A DNA stretch of 9,064 nucleotides from JACOVP01 sp035289145 (GTDB lineage: Archaea > Nanobdellota > Nanobdellia > SCGC-AAA011-G17 > UBA489): contig DATDXZ010000046.1 in assembly GCA_035289145.1 (NCBI GenBank), positions 1 through 9,064 on the forward strand. The letters are read 5' to 3'. Of this stretch, positions 1 to 5,990 are shown one piece after another. How positions within the stretch are numbered: the first letter of the stretch is position 1; every line of letters starts with the position of its first letter. Under the pieces are notes generated by a model that was not told the DNA's origin, made no database searches, and was given only the letters and a program-made list of their open reading frames with translations. The position numbers were made by a program, and so were the translations under genes.

Positions 1-57
1 ATGAAGAGTATAATAAGAAGTTTGGATATAAATGGAAATAAGCAGAAATCCCGATAA
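1..57 (+). CDS. Possible C-terminal tail of an upstream gene (very short)
   Basis: The frame from base 1 is open for 18 codons and ends at a TAA at 55-57. The window happens to begin with ATG, so this could be the end of a protein starting outside the window, a tiny ORF, or chance. The residues are Lys/Ser/Ile-rich with no recognisable motif. A tRNA gene starts 35 bases later. Confidence 0.15.
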   Translation: MKSIIRSLDINGNKQKSR

Positions 58-66
58 GGTTAAAAG
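58..66 (+). promoter_or_regulatory. Candidate TATA box for the tRNA gene
   Basis: GGTTAAAAG is an AT-rich element whose centre lies about 30 bases upstream of the first tRNA base (93). This is the spacing expected if transcription starts a few bases before the mature 5' end. The match to an archaeal TATA box is only fair, so this is an inference from position. Confidence 0.3.
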
Positions 67-92
67 AAGTAAAAATGCTCAAAAACTTAGAT

Positions 93-187
93 GGGTCCGT
101 AGCTCAGCTTGGATAGAGCACAAATAGAAAGATTCTAGTGCAGGCGTCCTAAGTTTGGGGTCGGGGGTTCAAATCCTCCCGGATCCG
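93..187 (+). tRNA. tRNA-Arg (anticodon CCT) with a 20-base intron
   Basis: A full cloverleaf can be folded. The acceptor stem pairs 93-99 with 180-186 (one G-U) and the discriminator G is at 187. The D arm is 102-105/116-119 with a 10-base loop. The T arm is 163-167/175-179 with loop TTCAAAT. The anticodon loop is 146-152 (GTCCTAA) with CCT at 148-150, and the 3' half of the anticodon stem is 153-157. The span is 95 bases, 20 more than the 75 of the spliced cloverleaf, so an intron is needed (124-143, annotated separately). After splicing the anticodon stem is CAAGC with GTTTG. CCT reads AGG arginine codons. No 3' CCA is encoded, as is common in archaea. Base 32 is G, where a pyrimidine is usual. 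A T-run follows directly. Confidence 0.88.
124..143 (+). other. tRNA intron at non-canonical position 29/30
   Basis: The intron boundaries are set by a bulge-helix-bulge fold. The central 4-bp helix pairs 118-121 (GCAC) with 138-141 (GTGC). The 5' bulge is AAA at 122-124 and the 3' bulge is AGG at 142-144. Cutting after the second base of each bulge, as the archaeal splicing endonuclease does, releases exactly 124-143. The intron folds as a perfect 5-bp hairpin, 125-129 with 133-137, with an AGA loop. The outer helix after the 3' bulge is not well paired, so this is a relaxed motif. Position 29/30 is a known non-canonical intron site in archaeal tRNAs. Boundaries 1-2 bases away would also give a foldable tRNA. 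Confidence 0.72.
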
Positions 188-192
188 TTTTT
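188..192 (+). terminator. T-run terminator after the tRNA
   Basis: TTTTT follows immediately after the discriminator base of the tRNA. Short T-runs are the usual termination signal of archaeal RNA polymerase. No stem-loop is needed and none is evident. Confidence 0.5.
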
Positions 193-424
193 AAGCGATA
201 AAAAACAAAGAAATCAAAGCGGGAAACTCATAAAAAAACAACAAGAAATTATTGAGAAGTTTGTAAAAGTAGGTATCTTCGAAATGTAATATGCAGGAAG
301 GTCGAAATTTGACGGTCTTGAAAGGCTATTTCGCAAAAACATGACTTATTCAAAGTTCTCTATTGTCATTTTTGATAATTATTTCTATAAGAAATTGGAA
401 GAAGAGAGGAATAGTAAGATTTAA
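188..424 (+). pseudogene. Possible decayed small gene between the tRNA and the next ORF
   Basis: One reading frame runs from the end of the tRNA to a TAA at 422-424 and is broken only by a TAA at 287-289. Before the break it encodes a Lys/Gln/Glu-rich helical stretch ending in VKVGIFEM. After it comes a mixed segment containing FDGLERLFRKN and FSIVIFDNYFYKKLEEER. A start codon for the first half is not visible. The second half could start at ATG 341, giving only 27 residues with no clear ribosome-binding site. About 79 codons with a single stop is more than expected by chance in such AT-rich DNA, but I recognise no family. It may be a remnant, a sequencing error, or coincidence. Confidence 0.25.
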
Positions 425-430
425 AGGATA
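420..430 (+). promoter_or_regulatory. TATA-type promoter for the small charged protein gene
   Basis: The element TTTAAAGGATA has its AAA 26 bases before the ATG at 449, so transcription would begin at or next to the start codon. The same 11 bases recur upstream of the NHL gene (911-921) at nearly the same distance from its ATG. That supports both being real leaderless promoters. Confidence 0.5.
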
Positions 431-448
431 GAAGTATTAAGTATATTG

Positions 449-715
449 ATGAAAGAACCAAGATTAAATAATAAAGAGAAAATAATTGAGAAATTAAGGC
501 CTTTCTGGAAGAACTATTGGGAAAAGGAAAAAAGATTTAGTAAGGAAGTTGCTGCACTTGAGAAGGAAATGAACAAGAAAGTAGACTTAGGAGTCAATCT
601 CGAATTTTTTCATGTTGACAATGAATGTGTTGGAATTGGGGCATCTAAAATTGAAGACAGAAAGAAGTTCCCCCTTATCCAAGATACAGAACTAAGAAAG
701 GATGATAACGTTTAA
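449..715 (+). CDS. Small charged hypothetical protein
   Basis: This encodes 88 residues from ATG 449, and I do not recognise a named family. A TTG at 446 directly before the ATG could add one residue. ATG is preferred because the TATA element at 420-425 then gives the usual leaderless spacing. The first ~50 residues are rich in Lys, Glu and Arg with regularly spaced hydrophobics and are likely to form long helices or a coiled coil; WKNYWEKEKRF is the aromatic part. A shorter, more structured second half follows, with LEFFHVDNECVGIG and a final charged tail. There is no signal peptide or membrane segment, so it is probably cytosolic. The gene converges on the cysteine-rich gene with a 15-base gap. 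Function is unknown; a nucleic-acid or protein-binding role would be guesswork. Confidence 0.7.
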   Translation: MKEPRLNNKEKIIEKLRPFWKNYWEKEKRFSKEVAALEKEMNKKVDLGVNLEFFHVDNECVGIGASKIEDRKKFPLIQDTELRKDDNV

Positions 716-718
716 AAT

Positions 719-730
719 CAAAAAAGAAAA
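719..730 (-). terminator. T-rich terminator of the cysteine-rich gene
   Basis: Read on the minus strand, the bases directly after the stop codon are TTTTCTTTTTTG. This is two T-runs of four and six, typical of archaeal termination. It lies in the 15-base gap between two convergent genes. Confidence 0.5.
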
Positions 731-850
731 TTAATGGCCGCCGCAACAGCCTCCTGCTCCGCAGCAGTTTTCTTTCTGCATGCCTGATCCGCAAGCACAT
801 ACGTGTTCTTTAGCTTCCATTTTGGTTTCTGATTTTTTGGTTGTTTTCAT
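731..850 (-). CDS. Cysteine-rich SEC-C-like mini-protein
   Basis: This is a 39-residue protein. The first half is Lys/Glu-rich. The second half carries CACGSGMQKENCCG, which matches the zinc-binding SEC-C pattern (CxCGSG, six residues, CC). It then ends in a Gly-Cys tail, GAGGCCGGH, giving six cysteines and a terminal histidine. In larger proteins such as SecA the SEC-C motif binds zinc and mediates protein contacts; here it stands almost alone. The frame stays open upstream, but the ATG at 850 is chosen for two reasons: a TATA box at 888-895 puts transcription start near 865, so longer versions would not be transcribed, and a G-run (860-864) lies nine bases before this ATG. An ATG three codons upstream is the alternative. 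The gene is divergent from the NHL gene. A metal-binding or chaperone-adaptor role is an inference. Confidence 0.72.
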   Translation of the reverse strand: MKTTKKSETKMEAKEHVCACGSGMQKENCCGAGGCCGGH

Positions 851-887
851 GAAATACATCCCCCTAGAAAAAGGAAAAGAATACCCT

Positions 888-895
888 ATTATAAA
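888..895 (-). promoter_or_regulatory. TATA box of the cysteine-rich gene
   Basis: TTTATAAT on the minus strand is a near-consensus archaeal TATA box. Its centre is about 25 bases upstream of position 866, leaving a leader of roughly 16 bases before the ATG at 850. It sits back to back with the NHL promoter (909-916), about 13 bases away, so the two polymerases may compete or share regulation. Confidence 0.55.
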
Positions 896-908
896 CCTTA
901 CGACAACG

Positions 909-921
909 TTTTTAAAGGATA
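909..921 (+). promoter_or_regulatory. TATA box of the NHL propeller gene (leaderless)
   Basis: TTTTTAAAGGATA places its AAA 25 bases before the ATG at 939, so the transcript should start at the start codon. No Shine-Dalgarno sequence is visible before this ATG, in agreement. It shares TTTAAAGGATA with the element at 420-430. Confidence 0.55.
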
Positions 922-938
922 AATGCTGCTTTTGAGCA

Positions 939-2006
939 ATGAAAAGTAAATGGTTCAAGAAGAAATCTGCTATTATAACTATAGGCGTTCTTGCAGTAAT
1001 AGTTTTGATAGTCTTGTTAGGAAAAAAACCAGCAATACAAGAGCAACCAATACCGCAAGAGCAAGAAGAGAGAGTGTTAGTAAAAGAATCCAGTCCTGAG
1101 CAAACATATCTTTACATTCCAGACACGCTCAACGGCCGTATCCAAGTCTTCGACAACGAAGGTAATTTTGTAAAAACTATAGGAAGCATAGGCAAAGACG
1201 AAGGTGAACTGCGGATGCCTACAGACACGTTGATCTATAACGATGAATTGTATGTCTTGGATAAAGGAAACAACAGAATAGAAGTATATGACTTAGATGG
1301 AAACTACAGGCGTTCATTCGGTGAAGGCAAGTTAAAATTCCCTTTGGGCTTCGAAGAATACCAAGATAAAATTTACGTTGCAGACACATACAATACAGAA
1401 ATCGATGTCTTCAGTGCAGAGGGGGAATATGTTATGTCTTTTGGAAAAAAAGGTAAGAAAGAAGGAGAGTTCAGATACCCTTCAGACATTGCAGTCGACG
1501 AGCAAGGTATTTTTGTTCTGGATACAGACAACAACAGAATTCAATGCTTCGATCATAGTGGTAATTTCACACTAAAGTGGGGGGTCTATAGTAGTAAAGA
1601 GTACGGACTTCGTTTCCCATTCGGTATTGCTGCATATAATAAGAACATTTATGTTTCAGACACTAGAAATCACAGAATGAATGTGTACAATAGTAAAGGA
1701 GAATTAGTCAAGCAGTTTGGAAATTTCGGAGATGAGCTGGATGAATTTAAATTCCAAAGTAAGTTGTGGGTTATAGACAATAAGCTGTTTATTGCAGACA
1801 CCAGAAATAACAGAGTCAAGGCGTACACGCCTGAAGGAGAAGTCTTATTCAAATTCGGACAGTATGGTCGCGGTCCTGGTGAACTAAGAAATCCTGGTGG
1901 CCAAAGATATTTCTCGCGTGATAATCTCAATCAGACAAATTGTTATTATGTAAGCGCCAACGGAACAGTCATAGACACATCAAACGAAACCAGCGAACGC
2001 TGTTAA
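939..2006 (+). CDS. Membrane-anchored six-bladed NHL-repeat beta-propeller
   Basis: This is a 355-residue protein. Residues 1-9 are Lys-rich, 10-28 form one hydrophobic helix, and 29-54 are a Gln/Glu/Pro-rich linker. It is therefore likely anchored by an uncleaved signal anchor with the rest outside the cell. Residues ~55-320 hold six NHL-type repeats with the recurring pattern [I/L]YVxDTxNxRIxVF...G...FG..G...GEF..P. The clearest cores are near 57-71, 104-118, 145-158, 191-204, 237-250 and 283-297. Such propellers are binding platforms for proteins, glycans or RNA, and some have hydrolase or lyase activity; nothing here shows catalysis. The C-terminal ~30 residues are Asn/Ser/Thr-rich and include one strand (YYVSANGTVI) that could close the ring. 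The gene is monocistronic, and its stop overlaps the stop of the convergent aminotransferase gene. Confidence 0.88.
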   Translation: MKSKWFKKKSAIITIGVLAVIVLIVLLGKKPAIQEQPIPQEQEERVLVKESSPEQTYLYIPDTLNGRIQVFDNEGNFVKTIGSIGKDEGELRMPTDTLIYNDELYVLDKGNNRIEVYDLDGNYRRSFGEGKLKFPLGFEEYQDKIYVADTYNTEIDVFSAEGEYVMSFGKKGKKEGEFRYPSDIAVDEQGIFVLDTDNNRIQCFDHSGNFTLKWGVYSSKEYGLRFPFGIAAYNKNIYVSDTRNHRMNVYNSKGELVKQFGNFGDELDEFKFQSKLWVIDNKLFIADTRNNRVKAYTPEGEVLFKFGQYGRGPGELRNPGGQRYFSRDNLNQTNCYYVSANGTVIDTSNETSERC

Positions 2007-3325
2007 CGCCGTCGCATCTGCTGGAATCCATGTTCTAAGGTCTCAAGAGTATGTCGCAAATCTTTGTTCGTATGGCTTGCGCTAATAAAGATAGGCTCTT
2101 CATTATCTTCATCTAACATAACACCATGTCTGAGAAGATGAGTATGTAGGTTTGCAAATTGCTGCATATCTGCATCCTTCAGATCATTGTACGTTCTGAC
2201 ATCATGATCTATGAACAAGAATTGAAACATACCAGGAAATCCTTGGACTAATCCTGGAATTTGATAATCTCGAAATAATTTTGCAATCCCTTGCATCATC
2301 CTTGTGCCATAAGCGCCAATATGATCATACACATGACCTTTTCGCAACAAATCCAGAGTAGCGCTGGCAGCAGTCAAAGACACAGGATTGCTTGAGTACG
2401 TTCCTCCATGAAACACTTTTTTTACTCCAATCATATCCATTACGTCAGACCGCCCAGCTATAGCAGCAATAGGGTAGCCATTCCCTAAAGATTTGGCAAA
2501 TGCTCCAAGATCGGGAGTGACTTTAAAATATTGTTGTGCTCCTCCAGGTGCTAGTCTGAAGCCGGTTTTCACTTCATCAAAAATCAAGAGTACATCATAG
2601 CGAGTGCAGAGTTCACGAAGATGTTGTAAATATCCATGGAGTGGTGGAATAACAGTCGCATTGCCCATGACAGGTTCGCAAATAATGGCTGCAATCTCTT
2701 TGTGATGTTTCCTCAAAGTTTGTTCAATGCTGGTAAAATTATTCCATTCTTCAACAATGATGAGTTGTTTGAGAAGTGAAGGAATGCCTAGAGATGATGC
2801 AATAGGTCGGGAAGCTGGCCATCCAAAAGGAGGTTCAGTGGAATAGAGTAAATAGTCATTTGTTCCGTGATAATGTCCGGAAAATTTTACAATCTTGTCT
2901 TTTTTTGTATAGCCACGGGCAACACGGATCGTGGCCATGGTAGCTTCAGTGCCAGAATTGGCAAAACGAACTTTCTCAGCGCAAGGAACCATGGAGATAA
3001 TTTTCTTTGCGACAGTAATTTCCAATTCATTGTTCAGGGCAAAAATCTGCCCAGTTTTTTCAGCGTGATGCACAGCTTTCGTGACAACTGGATGACTATG
3101 CCCTAAAAGAACAGGCCCAAAACCGAGTCGATAGTCAATGTATTTATTTCCATCGACATCCCACAAGTGGCTTCCTTTGGCTTTCTTCGCAAAAATAGCG
3201 CAGGGCATATTCGAAGGGCACATGCCTCTCCAAAGTCTTGGGCTGGAATTCGATCCTCCTGGCAGGAAGTGTGAAGCTTCTCGAAATAACCGCATGGAGC
3301 GGTCGTAAGTAAACCCTTTGTCCAT
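2003..3325 (-). CDS. Class III aminotransferase of the glutamate-1-semialdehyde aminomutase type
   Basis: This is a full-length, PLP-dependent fold-type I enzyme of 440 residues. Visible landmarks are LPGGSNSSPR (21-30), the cofactor-phosphate loop SGTEAT (124-129), GHYHG (150-154), CEP (216-218), the pyridine-binding Asp250 in IFDEVKTGFR, the Schiff-base Lys278 in FAKSLGNGYP, and HGGTYSSNP (306-314). Overall layout and length match the HemL group. The active-site strings differ from haem-pathway HemL, and no other haem genes are nearby, so it is more likely an amine or omega-amino-acid transaminase. As last gene of the cluster it could supply 4-aminobutanal from putrescine, or act on an aminoadipate/lysine intermediate; this is inference. 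Its start follows the TAG of the preceding gene without a gap, and a perfect GGTGATC site lies within that gene. Its stop shares TTAA with the NHL gene. Confidence 0.85.
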   Translation of the reverse strand: MDKGFTYDRSMRLFREASHFLPGGSNSSPRLWRGMCPSNMPCAIFAKKAKGSHLWDVDGNKYIDYRLGFGPVLLGHSHPVVTKAVHHAEKTGQIFALNNELEITVAKKIISMVPCAEKVRFANSGTEATMATIRVARGYTKKDKIVKFSGHYHGTNDYLLYSTEPPFGWPASRPIASSLGIPSLLKQLIIVEEWNNFTSIEQTLRKHHKEIAAIICEPVMGNATVIPPLHGYLQHLRELCTRYDVLLIFDEVKTGFRLAPGGAQQYFKVTPDLGAFAKSLGNGYPIAAIAGRSDVMDMIGVKKVFHGGTYSSNPVSLTAASATLDLLRKGHVYDHIGAYGTRMMQGIAKLFRDYQIPGLVQGFPGMFQFLFIDHDVRTYNDLKDADMQQFANLHTHLLRHGVMLDEDNEEPIFISASHTNKDLRHTLETLEHGFQQMRRR

Positions 3326-4819
3326 CTATTGATCACCAAATACAGTGTAATGCCAGGATCGTTTTTTCTGTCGAGTGCTGTCAATGTAAATATGTTTGAT
3401 TCTGGTGTATTCTTCAAACGAGTACATGCTCAAATCCTTGCCAAAGCCGCTTTGTTTGAAGCCTCCATGGGGAGTTTCAGATGTCAAGATGCCATGTTCA
3501 TTCACCCAGACTGTGCCAAAGTGCAGATGTTTTGCAACTTCCAGGCAGTCATAAATATTCATGCCATACACAGAAGCAGCGAGTCCATACACAACACCAT
3601 TAGCTTTGTCAAGAGCTTCAGGATAATTAGTATAAGGCATGACAATAATAACTGGTCCAAAGATTTCCTCTTGGCAGACCTTGCTGGATTGTTTCACGTT
3701 CGTTAGAATAGTAGGTTCATAGAAATAACCTTGTTCTAATTTTTTGTCATTCGGTCGTTTGCCGCCGCAGGCAACTTTAGCTCCTTCTTTTTTTGCTCCT
3801 TCAACATAGCTTTCCACGCGTTCCAGTTGCCGCGCAGAAACTAAAGGTCCCATGTCAATATTTTTCGCTAGTGGATCTCCCAGTCTGAATTTTCTGGCAA
3901 GACCAACCATCTTTTGCACTAAAAGTTTGTATTGCGTTTGATGCACATACACGCGAGTCACTGCGGTGCAGTCTTGTCCAGTGTTCCAAAAGCCTCCAAC
4001 AACTGCTCCTTGTGCAGCCATGTCCAAGTCAGCATCTTTCAAGACAATCATCGGAGCTTTCCCACCAAGTTCTAGCTCAAAGTGCTTGATGCCGCCGGAT
4101 TCATGGAGTATTTTCTTGCCTGTTTGGGTATCACCAGTAAAAGTAATCATGTCCACGTCAGGATGTTTCATGAGCGCATCGCCAACAATATGTCCAGATC
4201 CAACAACCACATTAAAAACACCAGGAGGAATGCCGGCTTCAACAGTGAATTGCGCGAATTCCAGTAAAGTTAATGGTGTAATCGACGCAGGTTTCATGAC
4301 GATGCAATTTCCAGCAGCCAATGCAGGAGCTAATTTCCAGACAGCGATATACAAAGGGTAATTCCAAGGAACAATCGCAGCAACAACGCCTATTGGTTCT
4401 CTTCGAATAAGACTAGTGCCCATCCCAGAATAATCTGAAGCGCTTTTGCCTTCAAGCATGCGACTTGCGCCAGCAAAAAAGCGTAGATTGTCAATAACAA
4501 AAGGCATATCAGAATCTCTGGCATACTTCAAGGTCTTGCCGACGTCTTGTGCTTCTAATTTGGCAAGCATATCTATGTTTTTTTCGACGAGGTCAGCTAG
4601 CTTCAAGAGGCACGCGGCTCTTTCTGCGGGAGTTTTCTTGCTCCACACACCGCTGTCAAAGGCTGTTCGCGCAGCTGCAACAGCAACAGCAACATCTTTT
4701 TCAGTGGAGAAAGGAACTGTGGCTAATACTTCTTGGTTATAAGGGCTTTTCACAGCATAATACTCTTCAGTGCTGGGCGGTGTCCATTTGCCATTGATAA
4801 AGTTGAGATATTTTTTCAT
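3326..4819 (-). CDS. patD: NAD(P)-dependent aldehyde dehydrogenase, gamma-aminobutyraldehyde dehydrogenase-like
   Basis: This 497-residue ALDH would oxidise 4-aminobutanal (or a similar aminoaldehyde) to GABA. Catalytic residues are present: Asn153 in PWNYP, Lys176 in VMKP, the nucleotide-binding FTGDTQTG (227-234), Glu250 in ELGGK, the nucleophile Cys284 in GQDCTA, and Glu385 in EEIFGP. Several stretches closely follow E. coli PatD as I remember it, notably RFFAGA, SLIRREPIGVVA, WKLAPALAAGNC, NTGQDCTA and the C-terminal VNEHGI..ETPHGG.KQSG.GKDLSMYS..EYT. The enzyme runs about 17 residues past the normal end (STRQKKRSWHYTVFGDQ). This tail may be specific to the lineage, or kept because its codons contain the next gene's ribosome-binding site. 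Aminoadipate-semialdehyde or betaine-aldehyde activity is possible. Its GAGGTGA site overlaps the stop of the upstream gene. Confidence 0.82.
   Translation of the reverse strand: MKKYLNFINGKWTPPSTEEYYAVKSPYNQEVLATVPFSTEKDVAVAVAAARTAFDSGVWSKKTPAERAACLLKLADLVEKNIDMLAKLEAQDVGKTLKYARDSDMPFVIDNLRFFAGASRMLEGKSASDYSGMGTSLIRREPIGVVAAIVPWNYPLYIAVWKLAPALAAGNCIVMKPASITPLTLLEFAQFTVEAGIPPGVFNVVVGSGHIVGDALMKHPDVDMITFTGDTQTGKKILHESGGIKHFELELGGKAPMIVLKDADLDMAAQGAVVGGFWNTGQDCTAVTRVYVHQTQYKLLVQKMVGLARKFRLGDPLAKNIDMGPLVSARQLERVESYVEGAKKEGAKVACGGKRPNDKKLEQGYFYEPTILTNVKQSSKVCQEEIFGPVIIVMPYTNYPEALDKANGVVYGLAASVYGMNIYDCLEVAKHLHFGTVWVNEHGILTSETPHGGFKQSGFGKDLSMYSFEEYTRIKHIYIDSTRQKKRSWHYTVFGDQ
3331..3337 (-). promoter_or_regulatory. 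Shine-Dalgarno site for the GSA-type aminotransferase
   Basis: GGTGATC on the minus strand lies in the last codons of the aldehyde dehydrogenase, with the last motif base (3331) five bases upstream of the ATG. It is an exact complement of the archaeal 16S rRNA 3' end (GATCACC) and fixes the start at 3325. It indicates coupled translation. Confidence 0.7.
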
Positions 4820-4826
4820 AACCTAT

Positions 4827-4833
4827 TCACCTC
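4827..4833 (-). promoter_or_regulatory. Shine-Dalgarno site for the PatD-like dehydrogenase
   Basis: GAGGTGA ends with the TGA stop of the saccharopine-type gene and is seven bases before the ATG at 4819. Termination of one gene and initiation of the next therefore use the same bases. Confidence 0.7.
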
Positions 4834-5990
4834 TTAGTCTTAGACTTGATAATCATGCCTCGTTTTTTTAATTCCTTGAAAAATGGTTCTGGAGAAATCG
4901 CAAATTCTGGAGCTAGAACTCCTCTTTGGTTGATCTGACGGTTCGCTATCATCTGTGCAACGATAGAAGGCGGTGTAGCAGTGTCAACAGTGCCTGCAGA
5001 AGCATTCCATCTCGGATTGCTCTTCGCTACGCAATAGATTGACATCTTGGTTTTCTTGCGTTTTCTGACGCCTTCGAGATCGACCCAGATGAATTCTTGG
5101 TCTTTGACTTTGACATGTTTTGGAAGTTTGGCGCGATTCAGTTCTTTTGCAGTGACGTCTCTGGGGATGACGGTTTGTTTGCCTATCTTCATGGGTTTAT
5201 TGGACGTCATGCCGAATTCAATCAATAACTGCACATCATGAACGAGCTCTTCTGGAAAACAGACACGGAAACTGCAGTCACGTAATCCTTTGTAATAATA
5301 ACTTTGAGGCAGTGTTGCTAATTCTGAATGCAGAGTATAGAAGCAAGTCTTCTTGCCGACAGGTGGGGGGAATTTATAAGTGTCTTGACCAGACAAAGGC
5401 TCCATGAGCTTGATTCTGCCTCGCTCCAAGATCGTTGGTCGATCGGTAAATTCATCAAACAAAGTATAGGCAGTGTAAGGCAAGACAAAATGCTGGTTTG
5501 TTTTGGTCCAGTCATGTCCGCCAAAGCGAATATGAATAGCAGTGATCTTCTCAAAAGAGTCTGCAGCATGTCGCACCATAATATTGGTAATGCCAGGTGT
5601 CGATCCACAGCCAATGATGGCTAGCAAATCTTTCTTTCTGAACAGATTATGGAATTGCAGTTGTTTTTTGGTCATGTGATATAATCCGCCTAAATCAACA
5701 TAGTGGCATTTCGCGATCAGACAAGCTTTCATCGCATGCAGATTATAATAGTAGTTCGTGCAGTTAATACAAACCTGAGCTCCTTGCAACACTTGTGCCG
5801 TAGCTTCAATCTCAAGTAAGTCAACCTTAGCGCCGGTTACTCGAGAAGATTTAAACGAAGCAACATATTTATCAACCTCTTTCATGTCTCTCGCAGCAAT
5901 AACAATATGAGAGTCTTTGGCAGTTTCAAAGAGATCTCTAACAACGTATTGTCCCATTTCTCCCGTGCCGCCTAAGACTACAAATTTCAT
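4827..5990 (-). CDS. Saccharopine dehydrogenase-family NAD(P) oxidoreductase
   Basis: This encodes 387 residues from ATG 5990. Residues 1-13 are a Rossmann dinucleotide-binding turn (VVLGGTGEMG), followed by AARD (32-35), a usual NADP-contact region. INCTNYYYN (75-83), YVDLGGLY (97-104) and GCGSTPGITN (127-136) are typical of saccharopine dehydrogenase-like enzymes, as is the C-terminal PPSIVAQMIAN...RGVLAPE. The family acts on secondary amines or amino groups of lysine-like substrates; members include saccharopine dehydrogenase, lysine 6-dehydrogenase, homospermidine synthase and carboxynorspermidine dehydrogenase. Which reaction applies here cannot be read from the sequence. The context suggests release of an aminoaldehyde for the next gene's dehydrogenase. 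An upstream ATG at 6044 was rejected: ATG 5990 has GAGG six bases before it and overlaps the upstream stop as ATGA. Confidence 0.8.
   Translation of the reverse strand: MKFVVLGGTGEMGQYVVRDLFETAKDSHIVIAARDMKEVDKYVASFKSSRVTGAKVDLLEIEATAQVLQGAQVCINCTNYYYNLHAMKACLIAKCHYVDLGGLYHMTKKQLQFHNLFRKKDLLAIIGCGSTPGITNIMVRHAADSFEKITAIHIRFGGHDWTKTNQHFVLPYTAYTLFDEFTDRPTILERGRIKLMEPLSGQDTYKFPPPVGKKTCFYTLHSELATLPQSYYYKGLRDCSFRVCFPEELVHDVQLLIEFGMTSNKPMKIGKQTVIPRDVTAKELNRAKLPKHVKVKDQEFIWVDLEGVRKRKKTKMSIYCVAKSNPRWNASAGTVDTATPPSIVAQMIANRQINQRGVLAPEFAISPEPFFKELKKRGMIIKSKTKR

Noticed and set aside
125..135. A tRNA with the anticodon read as TTC or TCT from the first half of the anticodon region
   Set aside because: Those bases form the perfect intron hairpin. 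Only the 3' side loop GTCCTAA with stem 153-157 gives a proper cloverleaf, and it agrees with the arginine-type acceptor end.
851..958. A longer 75-residue version of the cysteine-rich protein
   Set aside because: Its added part overlaps the NHL start and both promoter elements, has no matching family sequence, and lies upstream of the likely transcription start.
2003..3325. Calling this gene hemL (haem biosynthesis)
   Set aside because: The fold and length fit, but the strings around the PLP lysine differ from HemL and all neighbours are amine-catabolic enzymes.
3329..4797. Several plus-strand open frames of 60-130 codons opposite the dehydrogenase genes
   Set aside because: They are mirror frames of well-supported minus-strand coding sequence, with no promoter, ribosome site or recognisable protein features.
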